A DNA stretch of 64,000 nt from Pyxidicoccus parkwaysis (GTDB taxonomy: Bacteria; Myxococcota; Myxococcia; Myxococcales; Myxococcaceae): assembly GCF_017301735.1 (NCBI RefSeq), contig NZ_CP071090.1, positions 8,918,001 to 8,982,000 of the forward strand. The letters are read 5' to 3'. Positions within the stretch are counted from its first letter, which is position 1. Every line of letters begins with the position of its first letter. The notes beneath the pieces are model-generated. The model had not been told where the DNA came from and did not search any database. It saw only the letters and a list, made by a program, of their open reading frames with translations. Below are positions 8,810 through 16,758 of this stretch, piece by piece. Made by a program: the position numbers and the translations under genes.

Positions 8810-10338
8810 CACGAAGCCGGGCTCACCGGCGCGGCCCGAGCGGCCCGCCGTGCCCGGACGAATCCCAGGATGTCCTTCAACTCACCGAGGAGCGACAGCG
8901 TCCCCGGCAATCGCTCGCGAGCCAGCAGCAGCCCCGCGAACAGCACCACTCCCACCAGCGCCCGCGCCAGCGTGCCGAGGTCCGACGCCGCCAGTGGCAA
9001 TGTCAGCGCCGCCGCGCACGCGCCCGCCAGCAGCAACGCCACCGTCACGAAGGGCTCCACCACCTGCGTCACCAGACCGCGCATGGCCGGGTTGATGCGC
9101 CCCACCAGCCACGCCGTCACCGCCATCTCCACCAGGCTCACGCTCAGGCCCAGGGGACCGACGCCCTCCATCCCGAAGCGCTGGATGACCCAGGTGCCCA
9201 CGCTCCACTTCGCCGCGCCCACGCCCACCACGACAACCAGCCGCTCCCACGGACGGCCGCCCGCGTTCTGCGCCGTGGCCAACAGGCCCGTCAGCGTGGT
9301 GAGCACGCACTCCAGGCTGAACCACTGCACCAGCGCCACCGCCGGCACCCAGCGCTCGCCGAAGAACAGCGGCACCACCACGGGCAGGCCCAGCACCACG
9401 CAGGGGATGACGAGCAGCAGCACCGCGGACAGCCGGCGCAGCGACGTGCGCAGGTACTCCGCGAAGCCGGCGGGGTCCTCCTGCAGGCGGCAGTAGGCCG
9501 GGAAGGCCACGCGGTTGAGCACCACGCTGAGCATCATCGGCGTGGAGGCCAGCGCCCAGGCCCAGTTCACCAGGCCCACCGCCTCCTTGCCGAGCACGCC
9601 GCCCACCACCAGCGGCACCCAGCCCGCCACCAGCGCCGCCACCAGCGGCGGGAGCTGGAACGCCAGCCCGAAGCCCATGAGCCGCTTGAGCACGTCCAGC
9701 CGGAAGCGGCCCCGCGGACGCCACGGCGAGGCCCACCAGATGAGCACCAGCCCCACCGCGCCGCGCACGAGGCCGCCCACCGCCAGCGCCCACGCACCGA
9801 AGCCGAGCGCCGCCAGGGCGATGGTGGCGATGACCTGCGCCACGCTCTCCACCAGCTCCGCGCGGGCGATGACGGGGAACGCGAGCTTGCGCTCCAGCGC
9901 CATCAGCGGAATCACGCGCAGCGAGGACAGGAACAGGCCCAGCGCCAGGGCCCACACCATGGGCACCGCGCCGGCGCCCAGGGCGTAGCCCTCGGTGAGC
10001 CGGGACGCGAGCGCGCAGACGGTGGCGACGATGGCGGCGGTGAGGGCCTGGTGGCACCAGAAGATGGTGAACGTCTCGTCGTGGGTGGGCTCGTGTGGCT
10101 GGCGCACCAGCGCGGCGCTCAGGCCGAGGTCCCCGAGGAACACGCCCAGCGACGCCGCGTAGGAGACGATGCCGAAGAGGCCATAGTCCGCGGGGAACAG
10201 GAGCCGGGACAGGACCAGCGCGCTCAACACCCGCAGCCCCTGTGAGGCCACGGTGCGGGCGGCCAGCACGAACATGCCCTTCAGGGCACGTGCCTTCACC
10301 TCTCCAGTGCTGACTTCGGGTACCGCTGTCACGGTCAT
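8809..10338 (-). CDS. wzx: Wzx-type polysaccharide flippase (MOP superfamily)
   Basis: A 509-residue membrane protein with about 12-14 hydrophobic segments and no large soluble domain. The N-terminal stretch (residues about 15-55, including ALKGMFVLAARTVASQGLRV then SRLLFPADYGLFG) is the typical start of the polysaccharide_synt/MOP exporter family. It moves undecaprenyl-linked repeat units to the periplasmic side. The start at 10338 was chosen because the 136 additional residues of the longer frame are Arg/Ala/Pro-rich shadow. It heads a three-gene unit with two GT2 genes and is divergent from the methyltransferase/GT4 operon. With Wzc and the Wzy-like protein further on, it completes a Wzx/Wzy pathway. 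Confidence 0.88.
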   Translation of the reverse strand: MTVTAVPEVSTGEVKARALKGMFVLAARTVASQGLRVLSALVLSRLLFPADYGLFGIVSYAASLGVFLGDLGLSAALVRQPHEPTHDETFTIFWCHQALTAAIVATVCALASRLTEGYALGAGAVPMVWALALGLFLSSLRVIPLMALERKLAFPVIARAELVESVAQVIATIALAALGFGAWALAVGGLVRGAVGLVLIWWASPWRPRGRFRLDVLKRLMGFGLAFQLPPLVAALVAGWVPLVVGGVLGKEAVGLVNWAWALASTPMMLSVVLNRVAFPAYCRLQEDPAGFAEYLRTSLRRLSAVLLLVIPCVVLGLPVVVPLFFGERWVPAVALVQWFSLECVLTTLTGLLATAQNAGGRPWERLVVVVGVGAAKWSVGTWVIQRFGMEGVGPLGLSVSLVEMAVTAWLVGRINPAMRGLVTQVVEPFVTVALLLAGACAAALTLPLAASDLGTLARALVGVVLFAGLLLARERLPGTLSLLGELKDILGFVRARRAARAAPVSPAS

Positions 10339-10604
10339 GGTCCTGGGCGGCTCGCGCCGGGCGACCTTCCTTCGCGGAGGGCCTGTCCGGGAGACGCGCC
10401 ACCGGAATCGCGAGGCACGAGCAGGGGGCGAAATGCTACCGGTGGGGCTCCGGGCCCACAAGCAACGCGAGCCTGCTGGTGGCTCGGCTGCTTCGCGCGG
10501 GGGACGTGACGCCGGCCCGGCGTGCGGGCGGGCATGGGACGCCTGTCTGGATGCTCGCGCGCTTGTTGCGAGGGATGGAGCCCCGAGGCTACGGTCCGCG
10601 CCGC

Positions 10605-11273
10605 ATGCTCCCTGGCGGCAATCTCTTCCAGTTCCTGAAGCGCGAGGTGCTCGTCGGCGAGCACCAGGTCTTCCACCGTACGTTGAAGGAGGCCCTGGTG
10701 GGCACGTGTGACAGCGTGCTCGACATCGGCTGTGGCTCGCGCTCACCGCTGCACAGCTTCTCCAAGCAGATTCCGCGCACGGTGGGCATCGACGGCCACT
10801 CGGCGAGCATCGAGCGCAGCCGCGCCGCGGGCATCCACGGTGAGTACCACCAGATGGAGCTGATGGACGCGGGCCGCCGCTTCGGGCCCAAGAGCTTCGA
10901 CGCCGTCGTCGCGCTCGACGTCATCGAGCACTTCGAGAAGCAGGACGGCTTCCGGCTGCTGGAGATGATGGAGTCCCTGGCGCGCAAGCGCGTCATCATC
11001 TTCACGCCCAACGGCTTCCTCCCGCAGGACGAGTGGGACAGCAACGTGCACCAGGTGCACCGCTCGGGCTGGGAGGTCTACGACTTCGAGCTGCGCGGCT
11101 ACCGCGTCACGGGCATGAGCGGGTGGAAGCCGCTGCGCGGGGACTACGCGCTGCCGCGCATCCGTCCGTTCCGGATTGGCAGCCGCCTGTCCATCCTCAC
11201 CGAGCCCTTCGCCACGCGCTTCCCGAAGCACGCCTTCCAATTGCTCGCCATCCGCGACATGGAGGCGTCCTAG
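10605..11273 (+). CDS. Class I SAM-dependent methyltransferase
   Basis: A 222-residue methyltransferase. Motif I is VLDIGCGSRSPL, followed by GIDGHSASI (acidic loop) and DAVVALDVIEHFEKQDG (post-II region of the Methyltransf_11 type). It ends with VIIFTPNGF and LLAIRDMEAS. Probably it modifies a sugar or lipid carrier in the polysaccharide pathway (inference). The start is uncertain: ATG at 10605 has no ribosome binding site, and ATG at 10575 and 10551 are alternatives. A TACGGT box about 13 bp before 10605 would make a nearly leaderless message. It is followed 30 bp later by a GT4 gene on the same strand. Confidence 0.85.
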   Translation: MLPGGNLFQFLKREVLVGEHQVFHRTLKEALVGTCDSVLDIGCGSRSPLHSFSKQIPRTVGIDGHSASIERSRAAGIHGEYHQMELMDAGRRFGPKSFDAVVALDVIEHFEKQDGFRLLEMMESLARKRVIIFTPNGFLPQDEWDSNVHQVHRSGWEVYDFELRGYRVTGMSGWKPLRGDYALPRIRPFRIGSRLSILTEPFATRFPKHAFQLLAIRDMEAS

Positions 11274-11303
11274 CTCCGGCCCGGTGGCTGGAGCCGCGGC
11301 CCC

Positions 11304-12461
11304 ATGCCCCCTGTCCCCACATCACCCGCGTGGCACGTCCTCACCGGCGAGTACCCGCCCCAGCCCGGCGGCGTCAGTGACTACACGCGCCAGGTGTCCA
11401 CGGCGCTCGTGCGCGCCGGGCACCAGGTGCATGTCTGGGCGCCGGGTGACTCGGACACCCGGGTGGAGGACGGCGTCACCGTCCACCGGGTGCCGGGACT
11501 CTTCACGCCCGTGGGGCTGGCGAAGCTGACGCGCGGGTTGGATGCGTGCCCGGGGCCGCGCAGGTTGCTGCTCCAGTACGTGCCGCATGCGTTCGGGATG
11601 AAGGCGATGAACGTGCCCTTCTGCGCGTGGTTCGCCGCGCGACGGAGGGACGAGCGCTGGGTGTTCTTCCACGAGGTGGTGTACCCGTGGAGCCCGCGCG
11701 CGCCGCTGCGGCATCAGGTGCTCGCGGGTGCCACGCGGGTGATGCTGCGACTGGTGGCCGGCGCGGCGGACCGCATGTTCGTGTCCATTCCCACCTGGGC
11801 GGAGCACCTGCCCTCACGCGTGCGACGGAGCGCGGAGTGGAGGCCGGTGCCCAGCACGCTGCCTCCACAGGTCTCCGAAGACGCGGTGTCGGCGGTGCGC
11901 TCAGCACTAGGGAACGGACCGTGGCTGGGACACTTCGGCACGTATGGGGCGCACACGACCGGGTTGCTGGAAGCCGTGCTGGTGCCGCTGCTGAGTGCAG
12001 GCCCGGAGCGGAAGGCCTTGCTCCTGGGCCGGGGCAGCCGGGCGTTTGGTGAGGCCTTGAGCGCGCGGCACCCGGCGCTGGCGGGACGGTGGGTGACGCG
12101 GGATTCGCTCGCGCCGGAGGATGTGGCGGCGCATCTGGCGGCGTGCGACGTGCTGGTGCAGCCCTACCCGGATGGCGTGAGCGCGCGGCGCACCACCACC
12201 ATGGCGGGGCTGGCATTGGGACGGCCGCTCGTCACCAACACGGGGCACCTCACGGAGCCGCTATGGCGCGAATCGCGCGCGGTGGAGCTGGTAGAGGGCG
12301 TGGAGCCGGAGTCCTTGGTGATGGCCACGGAGCGGCTGTTGTCGGACGTGGAGGCGCGCACGGCGCTGGGTGGGCGCGCGGCCCGGGTGTACCGCGAGCG
12401 CTTCGCGCTGGAACGCACGGTGGACGCGCTGCTGTGTCCAGCGGGAAGGGTGTCGCCGTGA
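11304..12461 (+). CDS. GT4-type glycosyltransferase
   Basis: A 385-residue GT-B fold enzyme. The N-terminal acceptor domain starts with the family motif TGEYPPQPGGVSDYT, and the C-terminal domain has LVQPYPDGVSARRTT, a form of the EX7E-containing donor site in which the first Glu is not obvious. It therefore belongs to a diverged GT4 branch. The protein is soluble or membrane-associated. The gene overlaps the next GT4 gene by GTGA, so they are translationally coupled. The ATG at 11304 is the only sensible start and has GGAG about 12 nt upstream. Confidence 0.82.
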   Translation: MPPVPTSPAWHVLTGEYPPQPGGVSDYTRQVSTALVRAGHQVHVWAPGDSDTRVEDGVTVHRVPGLFTPVGLAKLTRGLDACPGPRRLLLQYVPHAFGMKAMNVPFCAWFAARRRDERWVFFHEVVYPWSPRAPLRHQVLAGATRVMLRLVAGAADRMFVSIPTWAEHLPSRVRRSAEWRPVPSTLPPQVSEDAVSAVRSALGNGPWLGHFGTYGAHTTGLLEAVLVPLLSAGPERKALLLGRGSRAFGEALSARHPALAGRWVTRDSLAPEDVAAHLAACDVLVQPYPDGVSARRTTTMAGLALGRPLVTNTGHLTEPLWRESRAVELVEGVEPESLVMATERLLSDVEARTALGGRAARVYRERFALERTVDALLCPAGRVSP

Positions 12462-13615
12462 GTGATTCACCGCCCCGGCTCGCGCTGCTGATGGACCCTC
12501 GCGAGGAGGGCTGGCCCAGCATGGACCTGGTGGGCGAGGCACTCCTGGAAGGACTCTCCGCGCACCCTTCCGAGGTCTCCGCCGTCGCCGTGCGCCCGAC
12601 GATGCCTTCCGTGATGCGCAGGCTGCCGCGCCTCGGGGCTCGCAATGCGGCCTTCAATGCGGACCGGCTCCTCACCCGCTTCGGCCTGTACCCCGGCCGT
12701 ACGCTGCTCGCGCGGAATCGCTTCGACGCCTTCCACGTGGTGGACCACACCTACGCGCAGCTCGTGCATGCGCTGCCGGCCGGGCGCACCGGTGTCTTCT
12801 GTCATGACCTGGATGCGTTCCGCTCCGTGCTGGAGCCCGAGCATGAGCCTCGCCCCGCGTGGTTCCGGCTCATGGCGCGCACGCAGCTCGCGGGGCTGGA
12901 GCGCGCGGCGCTCGTGTTCCACAGCACCCAGGCGGTGCGCTCGGAGCTGCTCGCGCGCGGAGTGGTGGACGCGTCGAAGCTCGTCTGGGCGCCCTACGGC
13001 GTGTCTCCGGAGTACCGCCCCGAGCCGGTGCCGGGTGACCGGAGCGAGGAATTGCTCGCGCCCCTCGGCGGCCGGCCCTACCTGCTGCACGTCGGCAGCG
13101 CGATTCCTCGCAAGCGCCTGGACGTGCTCTTCGCCGTCTTCGCCGCGCTCCGTGCCCGACACCCGGAATTGCGGTTGGTACAGCAGGGCGGCGCGCTGAC
13201 CGCCACGCAGCGGGCGCAGGTGGAGGCGCTCGGCATCGGCGATGCGCTGCTCCAGCCGCCGCGCCAGGAGCGGCCCACGCTGGCGGGACTCTACCGGCGT
13301 GCGCGGGCGGTGCTCGTCACGAGCGAGGCGGAGGGCTTCGGCCTGCCCGTCATCGAGGCCCTCGCGTGTGGCGCGCCCGTGGTGGCCAGCGACCTGCCCG
13401 TTCTGCGCGAGGTGGGCGCGGACACGTGCGCCTACTGTCCCGTGGGCGAGGTGCCCGCGTGGCTGGACACCGTGGACGCGCTCCTCTCCGGCCGCTCCCC
13501 TGCCCCGCCGCGTGAAGCGCGCCTCGCCCGAGCCGCGCGCTTCACCTGGGCCGCGCACGCTCGCACCGTGCTGGATGCATACGTGCGACTGTTGGGCAGC
13601 GGCTCTCTCAGATGA
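12458..13615 (+). CDS. GT4 glycosyltransferase
   Basis: A 385-residue GT-B enzyme. The donor domain is clear: LLHVGSAIPRKRLDVLF, then LVTSEAEGFGLPVIEALACG, which carries the two glutamates of the EX7E motif, followed by APVVASDLPVLREVG. The N-terminal domain starts RLALLMDPREEGWPS. The start is a GTG at 12458 that overlaps the TGA of the preceding gene; the longer frame to 12089 lies inside that gene. It is the last gene of the methyltransferase-GT4-GT4 unit. A mannosyl- or glucosyltransferase is likely from family trends, but specificity is not readable. Confidence 0.9.
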   Translation: MSDSPPRLALLMDPREEGWPSMDLVGEALLEGLSAHPSEVSAVAVRPTMPSVMRRLPRLGARNAAFNADRLLTRFGLYPGRTLLARNRFDAFHVVDHTYAQLVHALPAGRTGVFCHDLDAFRSVLEPEHEPRPAWFRLMARTQLAGLERAALVFHSTQAVRSELLARGVVDASKLVWAPYGVSPEYRPEPVPGDRSEELLAPLGGRPYLLHVGSAIPRKRLDVLFAVFAALRARHPELRLVQQGGALTATQRAQVEALGIGDALLQPPRQERPTLAGLYRRARAVLVTSEAEGFGLPVIEALACGAPVVASDLPVLREVGADTCAYCPVGEVPAWLDTVDALLSGRSPAPPREARLARAARFTWAAHARTVLDAYVRLLGSGSLR

Positions 13616-13737
13616 GCCGGCGCCGACGTTTGCCACGCTCGCCGCGCGAGACGCGACACTCGTGAGTGAGCCGCCGGCCCTTCACCGGCCGCCCACGAGC
13701 ATCGCCCCTCGGCGTTTCCGCTACGACTCTCGATGCA

Positions 13738-15906
13738 TCAGTGCTTCGAGCCAGGACGGACACGCTCGCGGCGCATCGCGAACAGGACGGCCATCAACCC
13801 CAGCACGGTGAGCGCCAGCGAGCCCGCGCTCCCACCCGACGCGCAGGACCAGCCCAGCGGAGAGCGGGTGTCTCCTTCATCCCCATCGGCGGTGCCACCA
13901 TCTCCGGTGCCAGCATCCGAGGTACCGCCGTCCACAGTGCCACCATCGGTGCCAGCGTCGGACGTCCCGGCATCCGAAGTGCCCGCATCGACCGTCCCGG
14001 CGTCCGAGCCCGCATCCGTGCCCGCGTCCGTGCCCGCATCCGGCTTCGGCGTCGCCAGGAAGGAGCCCGACCACGCGAGGGTGGACAAGCCCACGGCGTT
14101 GGTGGCGCGCACGGTGACGTAGAACGGCCCCTCGTTGTCCGGCTGGAACAGGGGCAGCGTGACGGTGGTGTCCCGGCCCACGTACTCGAAGCGCCGCACG
14201 TGGTCCGTGCCCGGGAAGACGTCGATGCCCCACTCGTAGGTGAGCGGCGTCTCCAAATCAGTGAAGCCACTCCACGTCGCCGTGAGCCGCCCTTCTGGAG
14301 TGATTTGCGCCGTCACCGTGCCGGGATTGGGCCGCGTGGTGTCCACCAACGCGTTGAAGAGGAAGCCGTCCGTGCCGCCGTTGGACGTCCGGTCCGCCCC
14401 CACGTTCGCGATGAGCCAGTCGGGCGCGTTGGAGTAGCCACCGAAGGTGAGCCGGCCCTCACGGCCCGCGGCGATGCCCTGCACCCACTCGTCGCTCGTG
14501 GCGAGCCCACCCACGTAGGACTTCCAGATGACGCCCTCCACCGCCGAGTCCACCATGGCGATGAAGCCGTCCGAGTTGTTGTTCACGTTGCCCGCGAAGG
14601 CCGAGTCGAAGGCGTTGAGCGCGAAGCCCGACTGCGACGTCGTCCTGCCGCCGACGTAGACGTTGCCATAGGGGTCCATGGCGGCCTGGCCCTCGGTCCG
14701 CTCGTTGCCGCTGCTTCCCTCGCCCACGCGCAGGCCGCTGCCAATCGGGAAGCCGTCCGGGTTCAGCTTGAGCACGTAGACGTCGGTGCCGCTGCCGGGC
14801 ACGGGCGCGCTCGAAGAGTCCGTGTTGCCCACCACGGCCACGCCGCCATCCGGCCGCGCCAGCACGCCCCGCACGTCGTCATCGCCGCTGCCGCCCACGT
14901 ACCGGAGCCACGTGACACCAGCGTCCGCTTCCACTCGCGCGACGAAGCCGTCATTCGCGCCCTGACCGAAGGTGTTGCGGACGATGGTGGTGGAGTCACC
15001 CGAGAAGGTCGACCCCATGATGCCGCCCACGTACACCACATCTCCCTGGGCCGACACCGAGTACGCGATGTCGTTCTCGTCGCTCTTGAGGATGCGGGTC
15101 CACCGGACGACCGGGTCGCCCGGCGCGGCGACGTTCACCTGCGAGACGAAGGCCTCGAAGGCACGGAGGCGCTCATTGCTCTGTGCGTTGTTCGGAGGGA
15201 AGGAGATGGGCGTGTCGTCGGACCTGCCGCCCACGGCGCCATCGTCCCGGCCCGTCTTCCCGACGATGTACAAGAGGTTCGACCCCGGCGGCCCGAGGAC
15301 GATGTCGCGCGCCTCGTCGTCGAGCGAGCTGCCCAGGAACATGAACCAGTCAAACGTGCCGTCCTGATTCACCTGCGCGAGGAAGCCGTCCACCCGCCCC
15401 TGGTAGTTGTACTTCACGGAGAGCGGTGCCGGCGTGCCCGGCGCGATGTTGATGATGGACGACCGCGTGGTGCCCACGACGTATGCCGCGCCATTGGGCG
15501 CCACCACCACGCGCGTGGCGATGTCATCCTCGGAGCCGCCGAAGACGCGGGCCCACCGCAGCGTCTGCCCATCCGCCGAGTAGCGGGCGACGAAGGCGTC
15601 TTTCTTGCTCGCGGAAGGAGTGGGCAACCCCGAGCCGCCCGGGAAGGTGCTCGAGTTCGTCCAGCCCGTCACCACCACGTCGCCGTCGAGCGCGAGTGCC
15701 ACGGCTTCAATCTGGTCATCGCGGTTGGACTCCACGCCGCCGTCCGGCAGCGTGCCGCCGCCCAGGTACGTGTTCCAGGTGATGGTGGGCTGCCACCCCT
15801 GCGCGGAGGCGCGAGCCGGCAGCAGCAGGCAGAGCGTGAGCGAAGCGGAGACGGCGGCCACGAGGGCGCCACGGAGGAAGCGCGGGTGCACGGACATCCC
15901 TTCCAT
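13738..15906 (-). CDS. SBBP-repeat beta-propeller surface protein with MYXO-CTERM-type tail
   Basis: A 722-residue secreted protein. A signal peptide ends near ARASA-Q, followed by several SBBP-type propeller repeats recognisable by blocks such as AVALALDGDVVVTGWT, RVVVAPNGAAYVVGTT and GVLARPDGGVAVVGNT. Next comes an immunoglobulin/FN3-like segment (about 530-620), a long Asp-Ala-Gly-Thr linker (about 630-685) and a C-terminal GWSC-A-hydrophobic-RRER tail. That tail has the layout of MYXO-CTERM sorting signals, which in myxobacteria are processed for surface anchoring. The start at 15906 forms a TGATG overlap with the upstream gene; an ATG at 15897 is possible but sits directly on the Shine-Dalgarno-like GGAAGGG. 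It is third in a kinase-periplasmic protein-surface protein operon. Confidence 0.85.
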   Translation of the reverse strand: MEGMSVHPRFLRGALVAAVSASLTLCLLLPARASAQGWQPTITWNTYLGGGTLPDGGVESNRDDQIEAVALALDGDVVVTGWTNSSTFPGGSGLPTPSASKKDAFVARYSADGQTLRWARVFGGSEDDIATRVVVAPNGAAYVVGTTRSSIINIAPGTPAPLSVKYNYQGRVDGFLAQVNQDGTFDWFMFLGSSLDDEARDIVLGPPGSNLLYIVGKTGRDDGAVGGRSDDTPISFPPNNAQSNERLRAFEAFVSQVNVAAPGDPVVRWTRILKSDENDIAYSVSAQGDVVYVGGIMGSTFSGDSTTIVRNTFGQGANDGFVARVEADAGVTWLRYVGGSGDDDVRGVLARPDGGVAVVGNTDSSSAPVPGSGTDVYVLKLNPDGFPIGSGLRVGEGSSGNERTEGQAAMDPYGNVYVGGRTTSQSGFALNAFDSAFAGNVNNNSDGFIAMVDSAVEGVIWKSYVGGLATSDEWVQGIAAGREGRLTFGGYSNAPDWLIANVGADRTSNGGTDGFLFNALVDTTRPNPGTVTAQITPEGRLTATWSGFTDLETPLTYEWGIDVFPGTDHVRRFEYVGRDTTVTLPLFQPDNEGPFYVTVRATNAVGLSTLAWSGSFLATPKPDAGTDAGTDAGSDAGTVDAGTSDAGTSDAGTDGGTVDGGTSDAGTGDGGTADGDEGDTRSPLGWSCASGGSAGSLALTVLGLMAVLFAMRRERVRPGSKH
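13873..14043 (-). repeat. Low-complexity DAGT/DGGT-coding repeat
   Basis: About 170 bp of imperfect 12-18-bp repeats encode the Asp-Ala-Gly-Thr / Asp-Gly-Gly-Thr linker between the propeller body and the sorting tail of the surface protein. Such linkers usually span the cell wall or outer surface layer and can change length by slippage. Confidence 0.8.
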
Positions 15907-16739
15907 CACGGAGACAACAAGTCGAAGCCGAAGCCCGCGGACGCCGTCAGCGCGAGCGTGCGGTAGTTCTCGTGGTCGGACACGGAGAAGTACTCCGCGC
16001 CCACGTCCACCAGCGCGGTGAAGCGCGGGCCCATGGCGATGCGCACGCCCACCACCGGCCCACCACCGTACGCGGACAGCCCGGGAATGGCGGTGGCTCG
16101 CAGCGCCACGTGCGGCCGCGAGGCATCACCGCCCAGCACGAGCCCCACCTGCACGCCCACGCCCACCTGGTCACCCAGCAGCGCGCGCGCGCCCACCTCC
16201 AGCGTGCCGCCGCTGTACGTCAGCCCGCCGCCCACGCCCACCGACTTGCCTATCGGGTCCATGAAGCCGAACACCTCGGGCAGCAGCCGGGCGCGGCGCT
16301 GGGAGACGAGCTCCTCCGGTTCCTCGGGGGCCTCGTGCGCCTTCACGACAGGCGGCGGTGGCATTTCCAGACGCGGCTTCGGCTCCGGAGGAGGAGGCGT
16401 GCGCTCGGGGAGGACGCGCTTGCGGGCCTCGGCGGCCAGCACCACGAACTCGGGAGGGAAGAGGGCCGGGTCCACCGTCTGGTCCGGGTAGCTGCGCGCC
16501 AACTCCTCCAACTGGGCCCGCGTCGCATCCATGTCGTCGAGCTCGTACAGCGACGCCGCGAGGTACAGGCGCGCGGTGGCGCGGTCGCGCTCGGCCAGCT
16601 TCGAGCCGCGCAGCTCGGACTCCAGCGCGCGGCGGGCCTGGGCGTACTCGCCTCGCTCGTACAGCGCGACACCTCGGGACTGCGCCAGGGCCGCCAACGG
16701 CAGCAGCCACACGACGCACAACAAAACGCTCGGCCTCAT
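15906..16739 (-). CDS. Secreted TPR-like protein with C-terminal beta-rich domain
   Basis: A 277-residue protein of unknown function. A signal peptide (MRPSVLLCVVWLLPLAALAQ) is followed by a short TPR-like helical region containing GVALYERGEYAQARRALE. A Pro-rich linker (about 120-145) leads to a C-terminal half of alternating Gly/hydrophobic strands ending in FGFDLLSP, as in small outer-membrane beta-barrels. It is therefore probably envelope-located. ATG at 16739 is chosen because it begins the signal peptide. It lies 19 bp after the kinase gene stop and overlaps the surface-protein gene by TGATG, so all three form one operon. Confidence 0.75.
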   Translation of the reverse strand: MRPSVLLCVVWLLPLAALAQSRGVALYERGEYAQARRALESELRGSKLAERDRATARLYLAASLYELDDMDATRAQLEELARSYPDQTVDPALFPPEFVVLAAEARKRVLPERTPPPPEPKPRLEMPPPPVVKAHEAPEEPEELVSQRRARLLPEVFGFMDPIGKSVGVGGGLTYSGGTLEVGARALLGDQVGVGVQVGLVLGGDASRPHVALRATAIPGLSAYGGGPVVGVRIAMGPRFTALVDVGAEYFSVSDHENYRTLALTASAGFGFDLLSP

Positions 16740-16758
16740 CAGGTTCTCGGTGCGGAAT

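Noticed and set aside
13873..14043. Possible CRISPR array or minisatellite of regulatory type
   Set aside because: The repeats are in-frame coding units without unique spacers and encode a DAGT linker of a surface protein.
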